A DNA stretch of 54,058 nucleotides, taken from the NCBI RefSeq assembly GCF_000265075.1, contig NZ_AJYA01000022.1:1-54058 (forward strand). The letters run 5' to 3'. Shown one piece after another: positions 27,127-35,629 of the stretch. The DNA comes from Nitritalea halalkaliphila LW7 (GTDB lineage: Bacteria > Bacteroidota > Bacteroidia > Cytophagales > Cyclobacteriaceae). The translations under genes were made by a program, and so were the position numbers. The first letter of the stretch is position 1, and each line of letters begins with the position of its first letter. The notes under the pieces are model-generated. The model had not been told where the DNA came from and did no database searches. It was given only the letters and a program-made list of their open reading frames with translations.

Positions 27127-28084
27127 AACCGCCGTCATCGGCGCAGCAGGATACACAGGCGGAGAGCTCCTCCGCCTGCTGGTCCATCACCCGCACTGTG
27201 AGTTGATAAAAGTGCATAGCAACAGTCAAAAGGGTAAGGCCGTAGCCGAGGTGCATCCCGACCTGCTGGGAGACTGCGACTTGCAGTTTACAGGCGATAC
27301 AGACGTCCGCGGTATGGACGTGGTTTTCCTCGGCCTTCCGCATGGGGAAAGCAAGCACTTCGTGCACAGCCAAAGCTGGGATCCTCAGACACGTATTATC
27401 GACCTGAGCACCGATTTCAGAGATGAATCCGATGACTTCGTCTATGGCCTTCCCGAATTAAATGCCGAGCGTATCGCCAGTGCCCAGCGCATCGCGAATC
27501 CCGGTTGTTTCGCCACAGCCATCCAGCTGGCCCTTTTGCCCGCAGCGGCAGCAGGCCTACTGCAGGGAGCGCCTGTACATGTCACTGCACTTACGGGCAG
27601 TACTGGAGCTGGTAAAAAGCTATCCGAAACGGCACATTTCAGTTATCGGGATAATAATTTGTCCGTTTACAAGCTTTTTGACCACCAGCATTTAAAAGAA
27701 ATCCGCCAAAGCCTTCGTTATATCCGTAAGGAAGAGGCACCTGAGCTGCTCTTTGTTCCCTACCGCGGGAATTTTACCAGAGGCATCTGGGTCACGGCTT
27801 ATTTTCCCTTTTCCGGAAGCACCGCAGAAGCCCACGCCCTCTACGCAGACTTCTATAAGGACGCCGCCTTCACGCATGTCTCCGAGCAGGACATCAGCCT
27901 AAAACAGGTGGTGAACACGAATAAAGGAATCTTGCACGTCCAAGCGAAAGCCGGCCAGCTGGTGGTCTATGCCGCCATAGACAACTTGCTAAAGGGAGCC
28001 AGTGGCCAGGCGGTGCACAACATGAATTTGGCCTTCGGCCTGCCCGAACGTACCGGATTACACCTAAAAGCCAGCGCATTCTAA
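27113..28084 (+). CDS. argC: N-acyl-gamma-glutamyl-phosphate reductase
   Basis: 323 residues. It reduces N-acyl-glutamyl phosphate to the semialdehyde with NADPH. Nucleotide-binding start TAVIGAAGYTGGELLRLL; active-site Cys in ANPGCFATAIQLALLP (about residue 133); the substrate/cofactor end GHAVQ-type motif appears as KGASGQAVHNMNLAFGLPE. The start overlaps argG by 14 bp and the stop is 9 bp before argD, so all are one transcript. Length and motifs are complete. Confidence 0.95.
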   Translation: MKKIKTAVIGAAGYTGGELLRLLVHHPHCELIKVHSNSQKGKAVAEVHPDLLGDCDLQFTGDTDVRGMDVVFLGLPHGESKHFVHSQSWDPQTRIIDLSTDFRDESDDFVYGLPELNAERIASAQRIANPGCFATAIQLALLPAAAAGLLQGAPVHVTALTGSTGAGKKLSETAHFSYRDNNLSVYKLFDHQHLKEIRQSLRYIRKEEAPELLFVPYRGNFTRGIWVTAYFPFSGSTAEAHALYADFYKDAAFTHVSEQDISLKQVVNTNKGILHVQAKAGQLVVYAAIDNLLKGASGQAVHNMNLAFGLPERTGLHLKASAF

Positions 28085-28093
28085 ACGAGTACC

Positions 28094-29254
28094 ATGAAAA
28101 ATTTCGATGTTTATCCCTTACTGCCGATCACGCCCGTTCGCGCAGCAGGCGCCCTATTGTGGGATGCCGAAGGTCAGGAATACCTCGACCTCTACGGGGG
28201 CCATGCCGTCATCTCGATCGGACACAGTCATCCGCATTACGTGGCGCGTATTCAGGAACAAGTGGCGGCGCTAGGTTTTTACTCCAACTCAGTTCATATC
28301 CCCATTCAGGAAGCCTATGCAGCGGCCCTTGGACGGGCGAGCGGGCTGGAAGATTATGCGCTCTTTCTCTGTAACTCCGGGGCCGAGGCGAATGAAAACG
28401 CTTTAAAGCTCGCCTCCTTCGCTACGGGCAAGGCCGGTCACATCGCTTTTACGGGGGGATTTCATGGACGCACTGCCGGAGCCGTGGTGCTGACGGATAA
28501 TCCCGGCATCATCGCCCCTTCGAACCAGCGTGCAGATGCCCACATTTTACCCTATGGCGACCTGGAGGCTGTCGAACGCTGCCTACAGACGGAGTCCATC
28601 GCTTCCATCTTGATCGAAGCCATACAGGGAGTAGGTGGCATTCATGTGGCTTCAGACGCTTTTCTTTTAGGCCTTGGCCGACTGGCCAAAACCTACGGTG
28701 CGAAATTAATCCTCGACGAGGTCCAAGCAGGCTTCGGTCGTAGCGGCAAGTTTTTCGCCTATCAGTGGGTAGAAGGCTTGGAGCCTGACTTGGTGAGCAT
28801 CGCAAAAGGAATGGGCAATGGCTTTCCCATCGGTGGCGTCCTCGTGCACCCGGACATTCAGGCCAAACATGGTATGCTGGGCACCACTTTTGGGGGGAAC
28901 CACCTCGCCTGCGCGGCGGGTTTAGCTGTCCTCGAGGTGATGGAAGAGGAAAAGCTGGTGGCGCAGGCGCAAAGCAGCGGTGACTATCTGCTAGAGGCGC
29001 TGAGCGGAATACCCGGGATCCAAGAGGTTCGGGGCCGTGGCCTGATGATCGGCATCGACTGTGAACAAGAGGCCAGCAAGGTGCGTTCTGAATTAATCCA
29101 TAAACACAGAATATTTACAGGTAGTGCGAAAGGAAAATTTACAATTCGTTTGCTTCCTCCTTTAAATATTAAAATAAATCAATTATCTTCGTTTATCGAA
29201 GCGTTCCGAAATGTGCTGGGAGAACCGGCTGCGGAAATGGTGATTTCCAAATAA
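28094..29254 (+). CDS. argD: Acyl-ornithine aminotransferase (class III PLP)
   Basis: 386 residues. It transfers an amino group from glutamate to N-acylglutamate semialdehyde. Family motifs are complete: YLDLYGGHAVISIGHSHPHY, the phosphate-binding NSGAEANENALKLA, the cofactor Asp in KLILDEVQAGFGRSGKFFA and the PLP-Lys in SIAKGMGNGFPIGGV (about residue 239). ArgD enzymes often accept both acetyl- and succinyl-ornithine, so specificity cannot be read off. Lies between argC and argF'. Confidence 0.94.
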   Translation: MKNFDVYPLLPITPVRAAGALLWDAEGQEYLDLYGGHAVISIGHSHPHYVARIQEQVAALGFYSNSVHIPIQEAYAAALGRASGLEDYALFLCNSGAEANENALKLASFATGKAGHIAFTGGFHGRTAGAVVLTDNPGIIAPSNQRADAHILPYGDLEAVERCLQTESIASILIEAIQGVGGIHVASDAFLLGLGRLAKTYGAKLILDEVQAGFGRSGKFFAYQWVEGLEPDLVSIAKGMGNGFPIGGVLVHPDIQAKHGMLGTTFGGNHLACAAGLAVLEVMEEEKLVAQAQSSGDYLLEALSGIPGIQEVRGRGLMIGIDCEQEASKVRSELIHKHRIFTGSAKGKFTIRLLPPLNIKINQLSSFIEAFRNVLGEPAAEMVISK

Positions 29255-29295
29255 TAAGTGGCGAAGCCGCCACAGTTACAGGAATTAAAAATTGT

Positions 29296-30243
29296 ATGCA
29301 GACATTTATTCGATTTGAAAACGAATCATTGGCACAGAAGCTCATCGCTTCGGCCCTACACTATAAACAAAACCCCCATGCAGATGCACTTCTGGGTAAA
29401 GGAAAGCGTATCGGCTGTATTTTCTTAAACCCCTCCCTGAGGACCCGTGCGAGTACACAGATCGCTGCCTTAAATCTAGGTATGGAGCCTATCGTCATGA
29501 ACATGGACAAGGAAGGTTGGGCCCTCGAGATGCGTTCGGGTGCTGTCATGAACACCAACACTGTAGAGCACATTAAGGATGCAGCGGCGGTTTTAGGTAC
29601 TTATTTTGACGTTTTGGCCATAAGGGCCTTTCCGAGCTTGACGCAGAAGGAAGAAGATGTTACCGACTTCGTCTTGCATCAGTTTATTCGCTATGCAGGT
29701 ATCCCTGTGGTCAGTTTGGAGAGTGCCACACGGCATCCTCTACAGAGCCTTGCGGACATGATCACCATCCAAGAACATGCGCTTAAAAAACCAAAGGTAG
29801 TGCTCACTTGGGCACCACATATTAAAGCGATTCCGCATGCGGTGGCGAACTCCTTCGCAGAATGGGCGCTCGGCTGCGGGCATGACCTCACGATCGCACA
29901 TCCTGAAGGGTATGCCTTAGATGCTGCCTTTACACAGGGGGCCACCATCACACATAATCAGGCGGAAGCACTGGAAGGTGCCGATTTCGTGTATGTAAAA
30001 AACTGGTCTTCTTTTAATGATTACGGAAAAATTCTGGGCAGTTATCCCGACTGGATGCTGCGTGAGAAGCATTTAGCGCAAGCTCCTCAGGCGAAAATCA
30101 TGCACTGCTTGCCCGTAAGAAGAAATGTGGAGCTTTCAGATGAGCTACTGGATGGGCCACGTGCCCGTGTGCAGCAGCAAGCTGAAAACCGCATCTATGC
30201 CGCTCAGGCGGTGCTGGCTGAAATCCTTCGGGAAATCGGCTAG
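29296..30243 (+). CDS. argF': N-succinyl/acetyl-ornithine carbamoyltransferase (ArgF')
   Basis: 315 residues, in the branch that carbamoylates N-acylornithine instead of ornithine, known from Bacteroidetes and Xanthomonadales. Carbamoyl-phosphate motif NPSLRTRAS (about 45-53; Leu replaces Thr of the usual STRTR), SLADMITIQEH and the catalytic HCLPVRRN (about 272). At residue 90, just before EHI, there is Val. From memory, this site is Glu92 in the acetylornithine enzyme of Xanthomonas and Pro90 in the succinylornithine enzyme of Bacteroides fragilis, and changing Glu to Pro or Val switches to succinylornithine. That would place this enzyme in the succinylated pathway. Gap to argD is 41 bp. 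Confidence 0.92.
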   Translation: MQTFIRFENESLAQKLIASALHYKQNPHADALLGKGKRIGCIFLNPSLRTRASTQIAALNLGMEPIVMNMDKEGWALEMRSGAVMNTNTVEHIKDAAAVLGTYFDVLAIRAFPSLTQKEEDVTDFVLHQFIRYAGIPVVSLESATRHPLQSLADMITIQEHALKKPKVVLTWAPHIKAIPHAVANSFAEWALGCGHDLTIAHPEGYALDAAFTQGATITHNQAEALEGADFVYVKNWSSFNDYGKILGSYPDWMLREKHLAQAPQAKIMHCLPVRRNVELSDELLDGPRARVQQQAENRIYAAQAVLAEILREIG

Positions 30244-30324
30244 ACGGAAACCTGCCCAGACCTATCGCTGAACCCACACGATGAAACCTATATACCATCA
30301 TCTAACCTATTAACAACCACACGT

Positions 30325-31125
30325 ATGACAATCAGCGTAATTAAAATCGGAGGTAATGTCATCGATTACCCAGAAAAATTAGCCGAATTTTTAGTGCAGC
30401 TCGCGCACTTCCCTGGACCGAAAATTTTGGTACACGGAGGAGGTATTATGGCCTCTAAGTTTGGCGAAAGCCTCGGCGTGATGCCGAAAATGATCGATGG
30501 GCGTCGTATCACGGATGCTGACACTCTCGACATCGTAACCATGGTCTATGCTGGCCTGATCAATAAGGACATCGTGGCTAAGCTTCAAGCGATCGGCATA
30601 AATGCCCTCGGCCTTAGCGGTGCAGACGGTAACTTGATCCGTTCAAAAAAGCGAGGCGTCGGAAAAATCGACTATGGCTACGTAGGAGATATTCAGGAAG
30701 TGAATACTGCCCTACTCAGCTTGTTACTGGAAAACGATATGATTCCAGTGATTTCAGCCATCACGCATGACCAGCAGGGACAGCTTCTGAACACCAATGC
30801 CGACGGGATCGCCTCCCACATCGCCACCTCCCTGGCGAAGAAACATAAAGTCAATCTATACTTCTGTTTCAACAAGCCCGGTGTGCTCCTAGAAGAGCAT
30901 GATGACTTTTCGATTGTTCCTTTAATAAACGAGGACATCTACGAAGAGCTCAAGCAGGAATCGGTCATTCACTCGGGCATGATTCCGAAACTAGACAATG
31001 CATTCGCTGCCTTGCAGATGGGGGTCAACCATGTCTGGATCGGGAAGGCCGAAAACTTAAGCCTCGCGGCCAAAGGAAAATTATCTGGAACTATTATCGA
31101 AAATCATCGCTACGACCTATATTAG
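30325..31125 (+). CDS. argB: N-acylglutamate kinase
   Basis: 266 residues of amino-acid-kinase fold. It phosphorylates N-acetyl- or N-succinyl-glutamate with ATP. ATP-binding start VIKIGGNVIDYPEKLAEF, the glycine loop ILVHGGGIMASKFGE, substrate Asn/Asp region QLLNTNADGIASHIATSLA and the C-terminal SGMIPKLDNAFAALQMGVNH. An 81-bp gap follows argF', the largest inside the operon, with no terminator visible. The long arginine-sensing N-terminal helix typical of feedback-inhibited hexameric kinases is absent, so inhibition by arginine is not predicted from sequence. Confidence 0.94.
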   Translation: MTISVIKIGGNVIDYPEKLAEFLVQLAHFPGPKILVHGGGIMASKFGESLGVMPKMIDGRRITDADTLDIVTMVYAGLINKDIVAKLQAIGINALGLSGADGNLIRSKKRGVGKIDYGYVGDIQEVNTALLSLLLENDMIPVISAITHDQQGQLLNTNADGIASHIATSLAKKHKVNLYFCFNKPGVLLEEHDDFSIVPLINEDIYEELKQESVIHSGMIPKLDNAFAALQMGVNHVWIGKAENLSLAAKGKLSGTIIENHRYDLY

Positions 31126-31147
31126 CACAAATGATTTTCAGTGATGC

Positions 31148-32220
31148 ATGAAAAATAATTATTATGAGGAGGCTGTCGGCCTCCTCAAAACTTTAATCCA
31201 AACACCCTCATTTAGCCGAGAAGAAGGAGAAACTGCTCGGCACATCGAACACTATTTGAGCGGCTTTGCAGTCACCCTAAAGCGCTTTGGGCATAATGTT
31301 TTAGCCTTTCCACAGGCTTTTGATCCCAAAAAAGCCACCGTTTTACTGAACTCCCACCATGACACCGTCAAGCCTAATGCAGGCTACACACGAGATCCTT
31401 TTTCGCCGACGATAGCAGATGGAAAGCTCTTTGGTCTAGGAAGTAACGATGCCGGAGGTCCCCTCGTCAGCCTAATCGCTACCTTTCTCACATGGAATGA
31501 GCGTGCCGATAGCAGCCCTTTAATGTGGTCCTGGCTGCGACAGCAGAAGAAGAAATCAGCGGCACTGGCGGCATCCAATCCATCCTTCCTGAGCTGCCCC
31601 TTTGTGAAATCGCCATCGTCGGTGAGCCCACCCGGTTAAAAGCAGCCGTTGCAGAAAAGGGGCTGGTCGTTTTAGATGCCACTGTCTATGGAAAAGCAGG
31701 CATGCCGCACGAGAGGAAGGAGAGAATGCCTTATACAAAGCACTGGAAGACCTGCTACTCATCCGCTCTTTTGAATTTAAAAAAACCTCCCCTTACTTAA
31801 GGAAAAAGTAAGGTCAGCGCCACAGTCATCCAAGCGGGGAGTCAGCATAATGTGGTACCGGACCGCTGCACGTACACGCTCGATGTACGCGTTACCGACG
31901 CCTACAAGCTAGAGGAAGTCATCGAGGAATTACGCGAACGCCTGAAAGCCGAACTGGTACCGCGTTCTCTGCGGTTAAATTCCTCTAAACTGCCGCTTTC
32001 CCATCCCATGCACCGCGCTTTAGACCTACTGCGCATCGAAAAATATGGGAGCCCTACCCTCTCGGACCAGGCGCTTATTCCCTTTCCAAGCCTAAAAATA
32101 GGACCCGGCGACTCGGCTCGCTCGCACACCGCCGATGAATACATATACCTGCATGAAATCGAAGCGGGGATATCCCGCTATATCCAACTACTAGACTATT
32201 ACCAGCGCGTACGCTTATGA
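31148..32220 (+). CDS. argE: N-acyl-citrulline/ornithine deacylase, M20 family (three frameshifts)
   Basis: About 357 residues over four joined frames. The dizinc site is visible: His/Asp in VLLNSHHDTVKPNAGYTRDP, Asp in LFGLGSNDAGGPLVSLIATF, the catalytic Glu pair in VLAATAEEEISGTGG and the following Glu-Pro in AIVGEPTRLKAAVAEKGLV. Breaks lie near 31522, near 31703 (GKAGHAAREEGENALYKALE restored) and near 31800 (KVSATVIQAGSQHNVVPDR restored). It ends with GPGDSARSHTADEYIYLHEI. It removes the acyl group after carbamoylation, so in this pathway the substrate is acyl-citrulline. Three lesions in one gene are unusual, yet every motif is there, so error in the assembly is favoured. The stop overlaps argH by 4 bp. 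Confidence 0.88.
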
Positions 32221-33551
32221 AAATTTGGGAAAAAGACAGCAGTGCTTCTGCTGCAGTAGATCGCTTTACCATAGGAAGAGACCCGGAATTCGATGCTCTC
32301 CTGGCCCCATGGGATGTGCTAGGCTCCATCGCCCACGCCCGCATGCTACAGGAAATCGGCCTACTCGAAAAAGAGGAGTGGCAAGCCCTCGATGCAGGCC
32401 TAAAAGCCATCTATGCCGAAATTCAGGCAGGCACCTTTTCGATCGCTCCCGGCGTGGAAGATGTGCACTCCCAAGTAGAATTTCTTCTGACTGAAAGACT
32501 TGGTGACGTGGGAAAAAAATTGCACTCTGGACGTTCTCGTAACGATCAGGTGCTCGTAGATCTCAAGCTCTTTTATCGGCAGGCAATCGCTGATGTCGTA
32601 CAGGAAATGGAAGCCCTCTTCGATTTACTTCAGGCACTAGCGGCTCGCCATGCAGGGGATCTCATGCCCGGCTATACGCACACCCAGCTGGCCATGCCCT
32701 CCTCCTTTGGGCTCTGGTTTAGCTCCTTTGCCGAAGGCCTGAGCGAAGACCTCGACCTGCTCCATGCTGCCTATCGCCTGGTGGATAAAAATCCCCTGGG
32801 ATCAGCGGCGGGATATGGCTCTTCTTTTCCCCTTAATCGTGCACGCACCACGGAGTTATTAGGCTTCCGCCAAATGCATTATAATGTGCTGAACGCACAA
32901 AACAGCCGAGGAAAAACAGAACGCCAGTTGGCTTTTGCCCTAAGCGGGGTAGCAGCGACGCTGAACCGACTAGCCGCAGATGCGATTCTATTTATGAATC
33001 AGCATTTTGGGTTCATCCGTTTCCCGGATGCGCTTACTACAGGTTCTAGCATTATGCCCCACAAGAAAAACCCCGATGTTTTCGAGCTAATCCGGGCTAA
33101 AACCAATCAGCTTCAGGGACTTCCCGGACAGATCCAGCTGCTGCTGACCAACCTGACGACGGGCTATCACCGCGACTTGCAGCTGCTTAAAGAAGGGATT
33201 TTTCCTGCCATCGAAACGCTGAAAGACTGCCTGAGAATGAGCCGATATATGTTGGAACATATCGAAATAAAGGCAGACATCCTGCAAGACCCCTTTTACA
33301 AGCATGTTTTTTCTGTGGAAGCGGTCAACAAGCTCGTAATAGAGGGGCTGCCCTTCCGCGATGCTTACAAGCAAGTGGGGCGGGCGATCGAAAACGATGC
33401 CTTTACCGTGGATCAAAGTCGCGTAGACCATGTGCATGCTGGCAGTATCGGCAACTTATGCTTAGAAGAAATCAGCGCCGACTTTCGAGCGGGCCTTCAG
33501 CGCTTTGACTTCGAACCCGCTAAACGCGCACTGAGCGCCCTGCTGACATGA
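32217..33551 (+). CDS. argH: Argininosuccinate lyase
   Basis: 444 residues. It splits argininosuccinate into arginine and fumarate. The fumarase/aspartase signature GSSIMPHKKNPDVFELIR is complete (about residue 279). Also seen: EDVHSQVEFLLTERLG, LHSGRSRNDQVLVDLKLF and MPGYTHTQLAMPSSFGLW. Overlaps argE (ATGA) and the sirtuin gene (4 bp), so translation is coupled at both ends. Last step of the pathway and last arginine enzyme of the operon. Confidence 0.95.
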   Translation: MKIWEKDSSASAAVDRFTIGRDPEFDALLAPWDVLGSIAHARMLQEIGLLEKEEWQALDAGLKAIYAEIQAGTFSIAPGVEDVHSQVEFLLTERLGDVGKKLHSGRSRNDQVLVDLKLFYRQAIADVVQEMEALFDLLQALAARHAGDLMPGYTHTQLAMPSSFGLWFSSFAEGLSEDLDLLHAAYRLVDKNPLGSAAGYGSSFPLNRARTTELLGFRQMHYNVLNAQNSRGKTERQLAFALSGVAATLNRLAADAILFMNQHFGFIRFPDALTTGSSIMPHKKNPDVFELIRAKTNQLQGLPGQIQLLLTNLTTGYHRDLQLLKEGIFPAIETLKDCLRMSRYMLEHIEIKADILQDPFYKHVFSVEAVNKLVIEGLPFRDAYKQVGRAIENDAFTVDQSRVDHVHAGSIGNLCLEEISADFRAGLQRFDFEPAKRALSALLT

Positions 33552-34240
33552 AAAAGAAGCTTGTTGTCTTCACTGGTGCCGGCATTTCAGCGGAAAGCGG
33601 CCTAAAGACCTTTCGAGATAGCGATGGCCTCTGGGAGGGGCATGATGTCATGCAGGTGGCGACTCCGGAAGGATGGGCAGCTAACCCAGAACTGGTGCTA
33701 ACCTTCTATAATCAACGTCGCCAGCAGGCGCAAGAAGTACTGCCTAATGTTGCTCATCAGCTACTGGTAGAACTGGAAGCAGATTTCGACGTGCATATCA
33801 TCACACAAAATGTAGACGATTTGCATGAGCGGGCAGGCTCGAGTCACGTACTGCACCTGCACGGGGAATTGGACAAGGTCCAAAGTACCCTGAACCCTGA
33901 CTACATCGTTTCGATGAAAGGAGCGCCCATTTCCTTAGGAGACTGTTGCCCACAGGGGGGGCAGCTGCGCCCTTATGTAGTTTGGTTTGGGGAGCCTGTT
34001 CCCGCTTATGCGGATGCGCTGGCGATTACCCGTGAGGCAGATATTTTCTTGGTTATCGGGACCTCCCTGCAAGTGTACCCTGCTGCGGGCTTGCTCTATG
34101 AAACGCCGTCCGGCATCCCGGTTTTTATCGTCGACCGCCAGATTCCGGATGTACGCTTACCGAAAAACTGCATCCCGCTGGAGGGCAGCGCCTGCGCCAT
34201 GGCTCCGATTTTAAAAACCCAACTGCTAAAGCTCCGTTAG
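33548..34240 (+). CDS. cobB: Sirtuin (class III, CobB-like) NAD-dependent protein deacylase
   Basis: 230 residues. NAD-binding VVFTGAGISAESGLKTF and the adenine/ribose part IITQNVDDLHERAG lead to the catalytic His in LHLHGELD (residue 105). Tyr54 and Arg57 in LTFYNQRRQQ form the Y-x2-R motif that marks sirtuins able to remove succinyl and malonyl groups (SIRT5 Tyr102/Arg105, E. coli CobB). The zinc ribbon is reduced: only Cys133-Cys134 (GDCCPQGG) remain where four Cys are usual, as in other Bacteroidetes class III members. It overlaps argH by 4 bp, so it is truly part of the arginine transcript. That suggests control of arginine or carbamoyl metabolism by deacylation, which is inference. Confidence 0.9.
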   Translation: MKKKLVVFTGAGISAESGLKTFRDSDGLWEGHDVMQVATPEGWAANPELVLTFYNQRRQQAQEVLPNVAHQLLVELEADFDVHIITQNVDDLHERAGSSHVLHLHGELDKVQSTLNPDYIVSMKGAPISLGDCCPQGGQLRPYVVWFGEPVPAYADALAITREADIFLVIGTSLQVYPAAGLLYETPSGIPVFIVDRQIPDVRLPKNCIPLEGSACAMAPILKTQLLKLR

Positions 34241-34276
34241 AACTCTGGTTAAGGAACCTCTTAATCCTTCGTGAAA

Positions 34277-34879
34277 ATGAAAAAATATAAGATTTATGGC
34301 TTTATGAGCCTTTTGGCATTTGCTGTCGCTTGTTCCGGTGGCGCCGAAACAAGTACGGAAGAGCAGGTGGCAGAAAACAATAGCCATGCCCATCATGACC
34401 ATGCTGCACACAGTGCTGCCTCTAATGCGAAAAGTCCGCGTACAGCTGCCATGGCGAATATCGGTAAAAATCATGTTCATATCGATTATTCGGCGCCAAG
34501 TGTACGTGGGAGAGAAATTTATGGCGGCCTAGTTGCGTGGGACGAAGTCTGGGTGACTGGTGCGCACACAGCAACCAGTATTTCGTTCGATGTTCCTGTC
34601 AGCATCGAGGGAAAAAAAATCCCTGCGGGCAAGTATGCGCTCTTCACGATACCGGGACAGTCTGGCTGGACGGTGATTTTAAACAGCAACTATGAGCAGC
34701 ACCTTGCGGATGAGTATGATGAGTCAGAAGACATCGCACGCTTTACACTAGACAACGAGATGCCAGAAAACAGTGTGGAGCAGCTGCGTTTTGAAGTAGT
34801 TTCACTTTCTGATACGAAAGGAGAAATCCGCTTTGCTTGGGCTGAGCGAGGCTTTCGTCTCGCAGTCGAAAATAGCTAA
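34277..34879 (+). CDS. DUF2911 lipoprotein with His-rich N-terminus
   Basis: About 201 residues from the ATG at 34277. A lipoprotein signal (MSLLAFAVACSGG) is followed by a His-rich linker (SHAHHDHAAHSAA), then the DUF2911 domain: HVHIDYSAPSVRGREIYGGL, DEVWVTGAHTATSISFDVPV, KIPAGKYALFTIPG and WTVILNSN. DUF2911 proteins are common secreted or outer-membrane-anchored proteins of Bacteroidetes with no known activity. The His cluster could bind metal ions. It lies 36 bp after the sirtuin and before a strong terminator, so it may end the arginine transcript, though the functional link is unclear. Confidence 0.85.
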   Translation: MKKYKIYGFMSLLAFAVACSGGAETSTEEQVAENNSHAHHDHAAHSAASNAKSPRTAAMANIGKNHVHIDYSAPSVRGREIYGGLVAWDEVWVTGAHTATSISFDVPVSIEGKKIPAGKYALFTIPGQSGWTVILNSNYEQHLADEYDESEDIARFTLDNEMPENSVEQLRFEVVSLSDTKGEIRFAWAERGFRLAVENS

Positions 34880-34927
34880 AAATAAGGCGCCTAGAGCTAT
34901 CTTTCGCAAAGTTGACCGAATCAAGCA

Positions 34928-34970
34928 CCCCGATTTCTCTTCAGAAAGAGATCTTGGGGTTTTCTTTTTT
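34928..34970 (+). terminator. Terminator after the arginine/sirtuin/DUF2911 genes
   Basis: The hairpin runs from CCCC (34928-34931) to GGGG (34956-34959), with GATTTCTCTT facing AAAGAGATCT in between. It is followed by TTTTCTTTTTTC (34960-34971). Confidence 0.7.
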
Positions 34971-35281
34971 CAGAGATACGTACAAGCAAACCGGAACAGA
35001 TACCCCATACCATCCAATTTTTAGCCAAACACAGCTTAGCATCCGACACCTTTACCAGAATAATGATGACACAAACTCAAAAAAGAACAATACATTGACA
35101 CTTTTTTGCTTTCTCAATACACAAAATGATTTTTTTATCCTTCTGATAATCAAGTTATTAAAAGTTTTCCTGATATATTTTTTAAGCAATACTTGACTTT
35201 TAACGGGGGGTGGGTAACTTAAACAAGTTTTTAGCGCTAAAAGCTTTTTAATCAATTTGTTATCTTCTAAATTTTGGAATC
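34971..35281 (+). other. AT-rich region upstream of the second secreted-peptide gene
   Basis: 311 bp, strongly AT-rich, without a convincing coding frame; a 94-codon frame across the terminator has no protein-like pattern. A G6-T-G3 tract lies at 35205-35214, 70-77 bp before the peptide start. A G7 tract lies about 105 bp before the related peptide gene at 3594 (minus strand, 3697-3703). The promoter of the peptide/propeller cluster should be here, but no canonical Bacteroidetes promoter was identified. Confidence 0.35.
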
Positions 35282-35505
35282 ATGAGAAAAGTAAAAATAA
35301 CTTTACTTGCGCTTGGGTTAGGCTTTTTAAGTTTTAATCCACTTTCGAGTCAAACAATTGTCCTACCCGATTGGCTACCCCGCCAGAGGAGAACATATGC
35401 AGATGTAAATATGGTGGTTGCTATGGAGGGAACGCTATATCTATACACGCAAGATGTGGTCAAGGAGACTGTTCTCTATCTGCTTCAAACTGTCCGCCAA
35501 GTTAA
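35282..35505 (+). CDS. Small secreted Cys-rich peptide (one frameshift)
   Basis: The frame from ATG 35282 gives a good signal peptide (MRKVKITLLALGLGFLSFNP) but then reads without sense through a terminator. In the frame two bases on, open from 35338, the sequence is strikingly Cys-rich: NNCPTRLATPPEENICRCKY, GGCYGGN, ARCGQGDCSLSASNCPPS, stop TAA 35503-35505, just ahead of the terminator. A one-base error near 35340-35350 would join the two. The mature part (about 53 residues) has seven Cys. Its end, GDCSLSASNC, matches GACQGAAGNC of the peptide at 3352-3594 in spacing (C-x6-C, Asn before the last Cys). Family and function unknown. Confidence 0.6.
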
Positions 35506-35511
35506 TTTCAT

Positions 35512-35541
35512 AAAGGCTAAAGCGAAATGCTTTAGCCTTTT
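35512..35541 (+). terminator. Rho-independent terminator after the Cys-rich peptide
   Basis: A perfect 12-bp stem AAAGGCTAAAGC/GCTTTAGCCTTT (35512-35523, 35529-35540) with a 5-nt loop; the T run is mostly part of the stem. It lies 6 bp after the peptide stop and 89 bp before the propeller lipoprotein, the same order as at 3301-3342. Confidence 0.75.
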
Positions 35542-35629
35542 AACCTTTACAATTTTATTCAAGCTATGCTTTTATCCTCAGATGCATCTAAGCATTCTAG
35601 TAGTTTAACCATTCTTTACACCATTTAAC

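Noticed and set aside
34912..35196. 94-codon plus frame after DUF2911
   Set aside because: Spans the terminator and AT-rich non-coding DNA; composition follows base composition only.
35265..35281. Bacteroidetes -7 promoter element (TAAATTTTG) just before the Cys peptide
   Set aside because: One base too long for TAnnTTTG, wrongly spaced from the nearest TTTG, and too close to the start codon.
35282..35608. 108-codon reading frame as the actual gene
   Set aside because: It runs through a strong terminator hairpin, and its second half lacks protein-like character. The shifted Cys-rich frame ending at 35505 explains the region better.
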